From UBA927 sp964367095 (GTDB taxonomy: Bacteria; Patescibacteriota; Microgenomatia; UBA10105; UBA927): a DNA stretch of 21,892 nucleotides. Position 1 is the first letter of the stretch. Every line of letters starts with the position of its first letter. A program made the position numbers and the translations under genes. The notes beneath the pieces were generated by a model, which was given only the letters and a program-made list of their open reading frames with translations, was not told where the DNA came from and did no database searches. Location: the NCBI GenBank assembly GCA_964367095.1, contig CAYIXE010000014.1, forward strand, positions 1-21,892, given 5' to 3'. Shown here in pieces: positions 14,452 to 21,026 of this stretch.

Positions 14452-15027
14452 ATGCATATTGTTTTTTATGGTCCTGAAGGATCTGGCAAAGGAACGCAAG
14501 CGAAGTTATTAAGTGAAAATCTGCATTTGCCGATTCTTACAAGCGGCGACTTGGTTCGTGATGCAGCGGCAAATGATAAAGGTATTATTGGAGAAGTTGT
14601 CCGACAATCACTTCAAGAAGGCAAATATGTCGCTGACAGTGAAATGTTTGTTTTATGGAAATGGCGTTTGAAAGAGGAAGATGCCAAAGGTGGTTGGATT
14701 ATGGATGGATTTCCAAGAAACGTTGAGCAAGCGAAATTTTTATTCGAAAAGCTTGATAAATATGGATATAAAGTAGAAAAAGTTATTTACCTGAATTTAT
14801 CAGAAGAAGAATCCTATCGTCGACTTATAAAACGCGGGCGACCCATACACCCAGGCAGTAACGAGCTTCACGATTCACCGGAACGCATTAAGAGTCGACT
14901 TGAATTGTATAAAGAAGGCGAGAAAGACGTACTAGAGTATTATCGACTACAAGGAGTATTGTCTGAAATTAATGCAGACAACTCGATTGAAAAAGTTCAT
15001 GAGGATATTTGGAGAAGTGTTTCATGA
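14452..15027 (+). CDS. adk: Adenylate kinase, short form
   Basis: It interconverts ATP + AMP and 2 ADP in the cytosol. The 191 residues have the P-loop GPEGSGKGTQ at 7-16, the AMP-binding TSGDLVRD near 31-38, and DGFPRN. The lid is short and has no zinc-binding Cys, and the arginine motif appears as DSPERIKSRLELY. AGGAG lies before the ATG, in the end of secY. It overlaps the next gene by ATGA. Confidence 0.95.
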   Translation: MHIVFYGPEGSGKGTQAKLLSENLHLPILTSGDLVRDAAANDKGIIGEVVRQSLQEGKYVADSEMFVLWKWRLKEEDAKGGWIMDGFPRNVEQAKFLFEKLDKYGYKVEKVIYLNLSEEESYRRLIKRGRPIHPGSNELHDSPERIKSRLELYKEGEKDVLEYYRLQGVLSEINADNSIEKVHEDIWRSVS

Positions 15028-15578
15028 GTACTTCGTTTCATCTCATTGCACTGGTTGGTATGCCTGGATCAGGGAAGAGTGTGGCTGCAGAATTTTTTAA
15101 GAAACGAAATATCCCTGTTTTGCGTTTTGGAGATCAGACTGATATTGGGCTTAAGGAACTTAATCTTTTAAGAAACGAAAAAAATGAGCGATGGTATAGA
15201 GAAAAACTGCGAGTTGATTTTGGGATGGCTGCAATGGCGATAAAAATTGAGCCGCGTATTGTCCAATTAAGTAAGACAACAAATACTATTGTTCTTGATG
15301 GATTATATTCATGGGAAGAATACGTGTATCTAAAGCACAGATTTCTACAGCTTAAACTTCTCTGCATGTATGCACCACCTCCATTACGGTATATGCGATT
15401 ATCAAAAAGAAAGATTCGACCGTTGACAGAAGATGAAGCGCGCAGTCGAGACATTTCAGAGATAGAAAATTTACATAAGGGTGGACCGATTGCAATGGCT
15501 GACTTTCTTGTCGTCAACGATGGCTCAGAGAAAGAATTTCTTATGAAACTGGAAGTACTTGCCACACGCATTCTATGA
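15024..15578 (+). CDS. P-loop kinase, dephospho-CoA kinase-like (UPF0200-type)
   Basis: This 184-residue protein has a P-loop GMPGSGKS at 12-19 followed by FFKKRNIPVLRFGDQTD, as in the archaeal-type dephospho-CoA kinase / UPF0200 nucleotide-kinase family. VLDGLYSWEEY resembles the second-strand motif. I infer phosphorylation of a small substrate, perhaps dephospho-CoA, but the assignment is by motif memory only. The start at 15024 overlaps the adk stop (ATGA), and its own TGA overlaps map, so it is translationally coupled to both. adk and map are usually adjacent; this gene is an insertion between them. Another nucleoside or nucleotide kinase is possible. Confidence 0.75.
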   Translation: MSTSFHLIALVGMPGSGKSVAAEFFKKRNIPVLRFGDQTDIGLKELNLLRNEKNERWYREKLRVDFGMAAMAIKIEPRIVQLSKTTNTIVLDGLYSWEEYVYLKHRFLQLKLLCMYAPPPLRYMRLSKRKIRPLTEDEARSRDISEIENLHKGGPIAMADFLVVNDGSEKEFLMKLEVLATRIL

Positions 15579-16342
15579 AGCAAAACGATTGGAATAAAAT
15601 TACAGCCATGAAGTCAGCGGGCCAAACGCTTGGTACGATTCTTTCTGAACTGCTCAAGCTGTCTGTTGCTGGCGTTTCCCTCAAGGAAATTGAGGCGTTG
15701 GCTATAGCAAAAATTCTTAAAGCCGGCGGCAAACCATCATTTACAACCGTTGGTAATTATAAATGGGCCACCTGTCTTTGTGTCAACGACGTTATAGTCC
15801 ACGGTATTCCCACAGAGTATGTGCTCAAAGATCAGGATCTTTTAACGATTGATATAGGAATGCTTCGTGACGGATTTCATACGGATACGGCATGGTCAAA
15901 AGTCATTGGAAACCCAAAAAAAGATGTCAAGCAGTTTTTAGACGTAGGGGAAAAGGCTCTTTTTGCGGCAATTGACATGGCAAGAATAGGCAATAGAGTG
16001 GGACATATCTCAAAGTCTATCCAAGATGTGGTATCGGCTAAGGGATATGGAATTGTGCGGTCTTTAGTAGGACACGGCGTCGGCAAGACGCTTCATGAAG
16101 CACCACAAATCCCTGGGATATTAAAGGGTAAGATTGAAAAAACTCCTGAGCTTTCCGAGGGGATGACTATCGCTATTGAGGTGATTTACACTATGGGGAA
16201 CCCTAAGATGGTTTATGTCAACGATGATGGGTGGTCTATAGGAACCAAGGATGGGTCGCTTACTGCTGTTTTTGAGCATACGGTAGCAATTACTGATGGA
16301 GAGCCTATGGTGTTGACCCGTTCGGCAGGGCTTCGACGGTGA
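15575..16342 (+). CDS. map: Methionine aminopeptidase, type I
   Basis: Removes the initiator methionine from nascent proteins. The 255 residues carry the five metal ligands of the pita-bread fold: D93 (DIGMLRDG), D104 (HTD), H167 (VGHGVGK), E202 (IAIEVIYT) and E234 (VFEHTVAIT). The last residues (about 249-255, RSAGLRR) follow the usual end and are encoded by the left arm of a repeat hairpin that also contains the TGA stop. It overlaps the upstream kinase gene by ATGA. Confidence 0.96.
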   Translation: MKQNDWNKITAMKSAGQTLGTILSELLKLSVAGVSLKEIEALAIAKILKAGGKPSFTTVGNYKWATCLCVNDVIVHGIPTEYVLKDQDLLTIDIGMLRDGFHTDTAWSKVIGNPKKDVKQFLDVGEKALFAAIDMARIGNRVGHISKSIQDVVSAKGYGIVRSLVGHGVGKTLHEAPQIPGILKGKIEKTPELSEGMTIAIEVIYTMGNPKMVYVNDDGWSIGTKDGSLTAVFEHTVAITDGEPMVLTRSAGLRR

Positions 16343-16403
16343 GCTCAGTCGAACCGGTTATCCTGAGCGAAGTCGAAGGATACGTGCTGAGCAAAGTCGA
16401 AGC
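16329..16403. repeat. TTCGAC/GTCGAA hairpin and tandem CTGAGCRAAGTCGAAG repeats
   Basis: First a hairpin GGCTTCGAC (16329-16337) with GTCGAACC (16348-16355) across the end of map. Then CCTGAGCGAAGTCGAAGG (16362-16379) and GCTGAGCAAAGTCGAAGC (16386-16403), related tandem copies 24 bases apart. The same word is in the rplF-rplR gap. Confidence 0.85.
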
Positions 16404-16404
16404 A

Positions 16405-16433
16405 TTGACCAAATCGATTGTATAAGCTACAAT
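16405..16433 (+). promoter_or_regulatory. Promoter for the infA-rpsI block
   Basis: TTGACC (16405-16410), 17 bases, TACAAT (16428-16433). The -10 context GCTACAAT equals that of the tuf promoter. Start predicted near 16440, about 67 bases before infA. It follows directly after the repeats behind map. Confidence 0.7.
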
Positions 16434-16449
16434 AAGCTCTCATACCGTA

Positions 16450-16489
16450 AGTCCCGTTAATATTAAGCGGGCTAGTTTTTAGTTTTTTT
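16450..16489 (+). terminator. Hairpin with T-runs in the infA leader (possible attenuator)
   Basis: CCCG (16453-16456) pairs with CGGG (16468-16471), extended by TTAA/TTAA with a bulged G, then TTTTT (16476-16480) and TTTTTTT (16483-16489). As before fusA, it lies just after a predicted start site. It may attenuate infA or stop read-through from map. Confidence 0.5.
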
Positions 16490-16506
16490 CGGGGATACTC
16501 TAACGT

Positions 16507-16725
16507 ATGGTGCATCAAGGAAACATTGAAATAGATGGAGAAGTGTCTGAATGTTTGCCGAATACGTTATTTAGGGTGAAACTTGTCAATGGTCACGTAG
16601 TACTTTGTCATCTTTCAGGGAAGATGCGATTAAACTTTATTCGCATTATGCCTGGCGATAAAGTGAAGCTTGAAATGTCGCCATATGATCCGGCGAAGGG
16701 TAGAATAATTTATAGATCGAAATGA
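16507..16725 (+). CDS. infA: Translation initiation factor IF-1
   Basis: IF-1 binds the 30S A site during initiation. It is an OB-fold protein of 72 residues, the family size: IEIDGEVSECLPNTLFRVKL, HLSGKMRLNFIRIMPGDKV and the end SPYDPAKGRIIYR. It is the first gene after a promoter and leader hairpin, and it precedes rpmJ as in most bacteria. Confidence 0.97.
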   Translation: MVHQGNIEIDGEVSECLPNTLFRVKLVNGHVVLCHLSGKMRLNFIRIMPGDKVKLEMSPYDPAKGRIIYRSK

Positions 16726-16731
16726 TATTTT

Positions 16732-16845
16732 ATGAAAGTTCGAGCAAGTGTCAAACCAATGTGTAGAAAATGCAAAGTAGTTCGCCGTCGCGGACGCGTG
16801 TATATAATTTGTGCGACGCCAAAGCATAAACAGAGGCAGGGATAA
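16732..16845 (+). CDS. rpmJ: 50S ribosomal protein L36
   Basis: This 37-residue zinc protein of the 50S subunit starts MKVRASVKPMCRKCKVVRRR. The zinc ligands C11, C14, C27 and H32 are all present (C-type L36), and the end PKHKQRQG is typical. It lies between infA (6 bases) and rpsM (4 bases), the canonical place. Confidence 0.95.
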   Translation: MKVRASVKPMCRKCKVVRRRGRVYIICATPKHKQRQG

Positions 16846-16849
16846 TATT

Positions 16850-17266
16850 ATGGTGCGTATTTCAGGAATCGATTTACCAAGTGAAAAAAGACTCGATATT
16901 TCATTGACGTACTTGTATGGAATAGGGAGATCAAATGTTAAGGGAATTTTAGAAAAAGCGAAGCTTGATCCTGCACGACGCATGAAGACCTTAACCGATG
17001 ACGAAGTGAGTAAATTAACCAAGCTTATAGAAAAAGAAGCAGTGGTAGAGGGAGATTTGCGGCGGGCAATTGGAGAGTCGATCAAAAGACTTGTCGAAAT
17101 TAAATCCTATCGTGGTATGCGGCACAGTAAGCGGTTGCCGGTTCGCGGTCAAAGAACCAGAACAAACGCGCGCACAAGAAGAGGCAAACGTATGACGGTA
17201 GGGGCACTCAAAAAAGAAGATCGCGCAAAGTTAGATACAGAAAAGCCCACAGAAGGAAAAGCATAA
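16850..17266 (+). CDS. rpsM: 30S ribosomal protein S13
   Basis: S13 is a 30S head protein contacting P-site tRNA and S19. The start at 16850 gives MVRISGIDLPSEKRLDISLT; a longer frame overlapping rpmJ is rejected. Signature YRGMRHSKRLPVRGQRTRTN, then NARTRRGKR. At 138 residues it is somewhat long because of a C-terminal tail (about 116-138, GALKKEDRAKLDTEKPTEGK) of charged residues. Confidence 0.96.
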   Translation: MVRISGIDLPSEKRLDISLTYLYGIGRSNVKGILEKAKLDPARRMKTLTDDEVSKLTKLIEKEAVVEGDLRRAIGESIKRLVEIKSYRGMRHSKRLPVRGQRTRTNARTRRGKRMTVGALKKEDRAKLDTEKPTEGKA

Positions 17267-17267
17267 T

Positions 17268-17639
17268 ATGGCAGCCAAATCGACCAAAGTGATCCCTACC
17301 AAAGGGAAAATATATATTACGGCCACGTTTAACAATACACTGGTCACATTAACCGATGAGAACGGAAACACGCTTTTTTGGGGTTCATCCGGGCTCGTTG
17401 GATTTAAGGGTGCTCGGCGGGCGACTCCCTATGCGGCCACTACCGCAGTCGAGACCGTTGCCAGAAAAGCTATGGATGGCGGCATGCGGGAGGTCGCCGT
17501 ATATATCAAAGGTCCGGGTGCTGGTCGAGACGCATCACTTCGAGCACTCAAATCCGTCGGACTTGGCATTAGCTTGATAGCTGACGTTACGCCAATTCCA
17601 CACAATGGCGTGCGACCGAAGAAAAAGAGGAGAGTTTAA
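17268..17639 (+). CDS. rpsK: 30S ribosomal protein S11
   Basis: S11 is a 30S platform protein near the mRNA exit. The 123 residues match: GKIYITATFNNTLVTLTDENG, GFKGARRATPYAA, VYIKGPGAGRDASLRAL and the end DVTPIPHNGVRPKKKRRV. One base separates it from both rpsM and rpsD. Confidence 0.97.
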   Translation: MAAKSTKVIPTKGKIYITATFNNTLVTLTDENGNTLFWGSSGLVGFKGARRATPYAATTAVETVARKAMDGGMREVAVYIKGPGAGRDASLRALKSVGLGISLIADVTPIPHNGVRPKKKRRV

Positions 17640-17640
17640 T

Positions 17641-18261
17641 ATGGGACGATATACAGGACCAAAAAATAGATTAGCACGAAGAGAGGGTATGGATTTAGGA
17701 TTCAAAACAGTTGGATCCAAATCTCATGCTTCTTTGCTTCGTCGATTAAATATAGGACCTGGCCAGCATGGTGCGAAGGGCAAAAGGAAGCAATCTGCTT
17801 TTGGCATACAACTTCGGGAAAAACAAAAAATGAAGCGGATGTATGGAATGCTTGAGAGGCAATTTCGAAAAAACTTTCAAATGGCTCGTAAATTCCGAGG
17901 CAACACAGGAGATATGTTGGTTCAATTTCTTGAGCTTCGTTTGGATAATGTATTATACCGACTAGGACTTTCTCCTACCAGATCGCTTGCGCGTCAACTT
18001 GTTTCTCACGGGCATACAGTAGTTTCAGGAAATCGCATAAATATTCCATCCTACATGGTAAAAGTAGACGATGTAATCACGTTAAAACCAAAGGGCTTGG
18101 AAATTCCCGCGGTCAAAAAGCAATTAGAGGATAAAACATATGTTCCGGCCGGGTGGCTTTTGCGTCAGGGGCCAACGGGAAAAATTGTACGATTGCCGGA
18201 AAGAGCAGATGTCAAAGAAGATCTCAATACACAATTAATTGTAGAATATTATTCACGTTAG
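17641..18261 (+). CDS. rpsD: 30S ribosomal protein S4, zinc-less type
   Basis: S4 starts 30S assembly and in E. coli represses the alpha operon. The 206 residues start MGRYTGPKNRLARREGMDLG and have no Cys near the N-terminus, so this is the C- form. The S4 domain has RLDNVLYRLG, TRSLARQLVSHGHTVVSGN and the usual C-terminal end QLIVEYYSR. AGGAG precedes the ATG in the end of rpsK; an in-frame upstream start is rejected. Confidence 0.97.
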   Translation: MGRYTGPKNRLARREGMDLGFKTVGSKSHASLLRRLNIGPGQHGAKGKRKQSAFGIQLREKQKMKRMYGMLERQFRKNFQMARKFRGNTGDMLVQFLELRLDNVLYRLGLSPTRSLARQLVSHGHTVVSGNRINIPSYMVKVDDVITLKPKGLEIPAVKKQLEDKTYVPAGWLLRQGPTGKIVRLPERADVKEDLNTQLIVEYYSR

Positions 18262-18276
18262 AAGGAGGGTGTTAGT

Positions 18277-19197
18277 ATGATAGAACCAAATTTTGCAGTA
18301 AAGGCCCAAGTCGAACAGCCTGGATATGGCATGTTTGTCATAGAGCCGCTCGTTTCAGGGTATGGACACACACTAGGAAATAGTCTTCGACGCGTTCTTT
18401 TGTCTTCCCTTCAAGGGACAGCGCTTACCAGTGTCAAAATTAATGGTGTTAGCCATCAGTTTTCAGCATTGTCAGGACTCAAAGAAGATATTGTTGAGCT
18501 TATTATGCATTTGAAGAAAATTCGCTTAATGCTTGAGGGAAGCGAAACAGCCACAATTAAGTTATCCAAAAAAGGTCCGTGTATCATTACAGCTGCCGAC
18601 TTTGATATGTCAGCAGGTGTCACGATTGTAAATCCTGATTTAGTCATCGCAACGCTTTCAGATAAGAAAGCTGAGCTAATTCTTGAGGCAACGGTCGAGA
18701 AAGGGTATGGCTACGTGCATGCCAATGACATGGTGGTTGGTGAGCTTGGGAAAATCCCAATGGATGCTTTGTTTAGTCCGGTATTTCGCGTGAATTATAG
18801 GGTTGATGCGACACGTGTGGGACGCATGACAAACCTCGACAAGCTTGTTATGGAAATCTGGACCGATGAAACGGTATCACCCGCTGACGCATTAAAGCAG
18901 GCTGCCAAGGGGCTTGTTTCTTTCTTTTTACAGGTTTATGAACCGAAAGAAAAAGGATTAGAAGAGAGTGTTTTGGTAATCCCATCCGTGTCTGATGAAA
19001 TCCTGAAGATGCGTATCGAGGAGCTCGATATTCCAACACGTATTGTCAATGCTCTTTCAAGAGGAAACATAGAGACCATTGGTCAGCTTTTGGGGACACC
19101 AAAGCCAGAACTTATGAAGATAAAAAATCTTGGTGGTAAGTCCCTTACCATTGTAGAAGAAAAGCTCAAAGAAAAAGGCGTTTCAATAAATGTTTAA
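18277..19197 (+). CDS. rpoA: DNA-directed RNA polymerase subunit alpha
   Basis: The alpha dimer starts RNA polymerase assembly, and its C-terminal domain contacts UP elements and activators. At 306 residues it is near normal. The N-terminal domain has EPLVSGYGHTLGNSLRRVLL; the C-terminal domain has IPTRIVNALSRGNIETIGQLL and LMKIKNLGGKSL. R255, N258, K288 and S289 sit exactly 10 positions before the E. coli DNA-contacting R265, N268, K298 and S299, so UP-element recognition looks intact. GAAGGAGGG is a strong ribosome binding site. An AT-rich repeat follows. Confidence 0.98.
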   Translation: MIEPNFAVKAQVEQPGYGMFVIEPLVSGYGHTLGNSLRRVLLSSLQGTALTSVKINGVSHQFSALSGLKEDIVELIMHLKKIRLMLEGSETATIKLSKKGPCIITAADFDMSAGVTIVNPDLVIATLSDKKAELILEATVEKGYGYVHANDMVVGELGKIPMDALFSPVFRVNYRVDATRVGRMTNLDKLVMEIWTDETVSPADALKQAAKGLVSFFLQVYEPKEKGLEESVLVIPSVSDEILKMRIEELDIPTRIVNALSRGNIETIGQLLGTPKPELMKIKNLGGKSLTIVEEKLKEKGVSINV

Positions 19198-19200
19198 TGA

Positions 19201-19297
19201 GTTAATTAGTTAATTAGCAAGGCCAGTTACTTAGTAAAATTTTTTACTAACTGACTAATTAACTAAGTAACTAATTAACTTTTATTACTAATTAACT
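19201..19297. repeat. AT-rich hairpin element, copy 4 (rpoA-rplQ)
   Basis: Left arm GTTAATTAG twice (19201-19217), CAAGGCC, AGTTACTTAG (19225-19234); an A/T-rich loop; right arm CTAATTAACTAAGTAACTAA and onward to 19279; a further CTAATTAACT (19288-19297) abuts the rplQ ATG. The inner arms AGTTACTTAG and CTAAGTAACT (19263-19272) are perfectly complementary. Confidence 0.88.
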
Positions 19298-19765
19298 ATG
19301 CGACATGCAGTTTTTGGGAGGAAATTAAGTAGAACAGTCGATGAACGTAGACGTTTGTTTATGATTCTTCTGCGTTCATTATTTGGCTCAGGAAAAATTG
19401 TGACCACTGTGGCGAAAGCCAAGGCTGTGCGTCCAATGGCTGAGAAGCTTATCACGAAAGCCAAAAACGCCACAAGTTCTGACATGCGGCAAATTCGTAA
19501 AGTATTGGCCGATCGTGTGACCGTCGGGATCCTCATGGATTGGGCCAAAACAAGATTTACAAAAAGAACGAGTGGATTTACCAGGATGGTGCGTGTTGGA
19601 AGACGATTAGGAGATGCAAGTGAGACAGTCGAGCTTTCTTTTGTTGATGCCGCACCAGAGAAGTCAAAAGTTGTAAAGACTGAAGTAATCAAAGCAGTTT
19701 TACCTAAAGGCAAAGTCGTTGAAGGCAAAGTCGCCTCATCGGCGAAAGTAAAAGCAAACAAATAA
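19298..19765 (+). CDS. rplQ: 50S ribosomal protein L17
   Basis: L17 lies near the tunnel exit. It opens MRHAVFGRKLSRTVDERRRL with IVTTVAKAKAVRPMAEKLITKAK and GGF-like RTSGFTRMVRVGRRLGD. At 155 residues it is longer than the usual 115-130 because of a Val/Lys/Ala-rich C-terminal tail (about 125-155). It has no Shine-Dalgarno sequence and follows an AT-rich repeat. The stop TAA overlaps the rplM ATG by one base. Confidence 0.96.
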   Translation: MRHAVFGRKLSRTVDERRRLFMILLRSLFGSGKIVTTVAKAKAVRPMAEKLITKAKNATSSDMRQIRKVLADRVTVGILMDWAKTRFTKRTSGFTRMVRVGRRLGDASETVELSFVDAAPEKSKVVKTEVIKAVLPKGKVVEGKVASSAKVKANK

Positions 19766-20193
19766 TGCATATGAACAAATCGACAGCATCAACGTCAGTA
19801 AAAAAGATTCAAAGAACGTGGCATCTTATCGATGCAAAGGGTATTATTTTGGGACGCGTTGCGGTAGAGATAGCGTCCAAGTTGATGGGCAAAACCAAAC
19901 CATACTTTGTCCGATCATTGGATTGCGGAGATTTTGTCGTCGTTATCAATGCAAAACAAGTAGCGGTAACCGGGCATAAAGAAAAAGAAAAATTATACAC
20001 GAACTATTCAGGGCATCCCGGGGGACTTAAAACAAAAGCGCTTTGGCAGCTGAGAGAAGAAACACCAACAAAAATTATTCGCAGAGCCGTAATGGGTATG
20101 TTGCCAAAGAATAAATTACGAAATAGAGTCATCACGCGTCTTTATATTTATGCAGACGAAAAACATCCGTATGGGGATAAATTTATCAAATAA
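19765..20193 (+). CDS. rplM: 50S ribosomal protein L13
   Basis: L13 is an early-assembly 50S protein. The 142 residues have RTWHLIDAKGIILGRVAVEIA, DCGDFVVVINAKQVAVTGHKE, YSGHPGGLKTK and AVMGMLPKNKLRN. The start is 19765 or an ATG two codons later (19771). It directly precedes rpsI, as usual. Confidence 0.96.
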   Translation: MHMNKSTASTSVKKIQRTWHLIDAKGIILGRVAVEIASKLMGKTKPYFVRSLDCGDFVVVINAKQVAVTGHKEKEKLYTNYSGHPGGLKTKALWQLREETPTKIIRRAVMGMLPKNKLRNRVITRLYIYADEKHPYGDKFIK

Positions 20194-20197
20194 ACGT

Positions 20198-20686
20198 ATG
20201 ACAGACAAAAAACCAGAAGAAGTTGTCGAAGAAAAAATAATAGAAAAAAAAGGCGTTTCCTACTACGAAGCAGTGGGACGACGCAAAAATGCTACAGCTC
20301 GCGTGCGACTCTATGTCGTTAAAGATGCGTCTATCGTGATTAAGGGTGTCACAGTAGTAAAGGGGGACATGATTGTCAACGGCCGTCCCGCCGAGAATTA
20401 TTTTCAAGGAGACATCTTTAAAAAGATGTATCAGGAAGCATTCAGAACTACGAATACATTAGGCCGATTTGCCATAAGCGTCACGACTACAGGCGGCGGC
20501 ACGACCGGTCAACTAGGGGCCGTGATTCACGGCATATCACGCGCACTGATAAAAGTAGATCTTGAGAAGTTTAGACCAATACTTAAGAAACGCGGATTCT
20601 TAACCCGTGATCCGAGAGCCAAGGAACGCCGCAAGGCAGGCTTTGCCCACGCCGCCCGCGCCAAGAAACAAAGTCCGAAACGTTAA
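20198..20686 (+). CDS. rpsI: 30S ribosomal protein S9
   Basis: S9's C-terminal tail contacts P-site tRNA. The fold starts at YYEAVGRRKNATARVRLY and has VNGRPAENYF, TTTGGGTTGQLGAVIHGISRAL and the end AKKQSPKR, with the essential terminal Lys-Arg. At 162 residues it carries an extra acidic N-terminal segment (about 1-24, TDKKPEEVVEEKIIEKKG). The ATG at 20198 is chosen over an upstream in-frame start inside rplM. It is the last gene of the block. Confidence 0.96.
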   Translation: MTDKKPEEVVEEKIIEKKGVSYYEAVGRRKNATARVRLYVVKDASIVIKGVTVVKGDMIVNGRPAENYFQGDIFKKMYQEAFRTTNTLGRFAISVTTTGGGTTGQLGAVIHGISRALIKVDLEKFRPILKKRGFLTRDPRAKERRKAGFAHAARAKKQSPKR

Positions 20687-20696
20687 CGCCCCCTGT

Positions 20697-20879
20697 GTCA
20701 TTCCCGTAAACTCCTCTAGAATCCTCCAAACTCCTCTAAATCCTTTATGATCTTTGTGTGTTAAAAGGCCTCTCCCTTGCTGCGCCCCTCGTAGTCCCGA
20801 GTTTTTATCGAGGGACGAAGTGGGGCCCAAAATATGTAGGGGAGGCCCTGCCTGCGCAGGCAGGCTTATGAAATTTTAT
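20697..20879. repeat. Duplicated intergenic repeat block, copy I
   Basis: Order: GTCATTCCCG, four 10-bp units like TAAACTCCTC (20707-20746), TGTGTTAAAAGGCCTCTCCCTTGC, a 56-base loop with an imperfect hairpin (TAGTCCCGAG...CGAGGGACGA), GGGGAGGCC, an inserted 18-base palindrome, then TTATGAAATTTTAT. Copy II (20885-21030) has the same order. No gene is seen in 20687-21026. Confidence 0.85.
20847..20864. repeat. CCTGCCTG-CG-CAGGCAGG palindrome inserted in copy I
   Basis: An 18-bp perfect palindrome related to those at 9975 and 10802 (centre CG instead of CCGG). Copy II reads GGGGAGGCCTTATG where copy I has 18 extra bases between GGCC and TTATG, so gain or loss of the cassette is visible. Confidence 0.88.
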
Positions 20880-20887
20880 AAAAGGTC

Positions 20888-20907
20888 ATTCCCGCGAAGG
20901 CGGGAAT
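20888..20907. repeat. ATTCCCGC-GAAG-GCGGGAAT inverted repeat
   Basis: A perfect 8-bp inverted repeat with a GAAG loop, matching the form of the neisserial dRS3 element (ATTCCC-8 bases-GGGAAT), which is established knowledge. In copy I only the left half (ATTCCCG) is present. Confidence 0.8.
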
Positions 20908-20967
20908 CCAGTCCCTAAGGTAAACTCCTTTAGAATCCTTTAAATTCCTCTATCTTTTTATGTGTTA

Positions 20968-21019
20968 AAGGCCTCTCCCTTGCCCCCGCCGTGGCGGGGT
21001 TTCAGCAAGGGGAGGCCTT
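20968..21019. terminator. Convergent hairpin terminator between rpsI and trmH
   Basis: AAGGCCTCTCCCTTGC (20968-20983) pairs with GCAAGGGGAGGCCTT (21005-21019) with one bulge, with a second 7-bp GC hairpin in the loop. It lies 7 bases beyond the trmH stop and downstream of rpsI, so it could end both transcripts, though the T-runs are short. Confidence 0.55.
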
Positions 21020-21026
21020 ATGAAAT

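Noticed and set aside
157..19297. CRISPR array interpretation of the regular repeats
   Set aside because: Repeats are short, degenerate, palindromic and lack equal-sized unique spacers; no cas gene is present.
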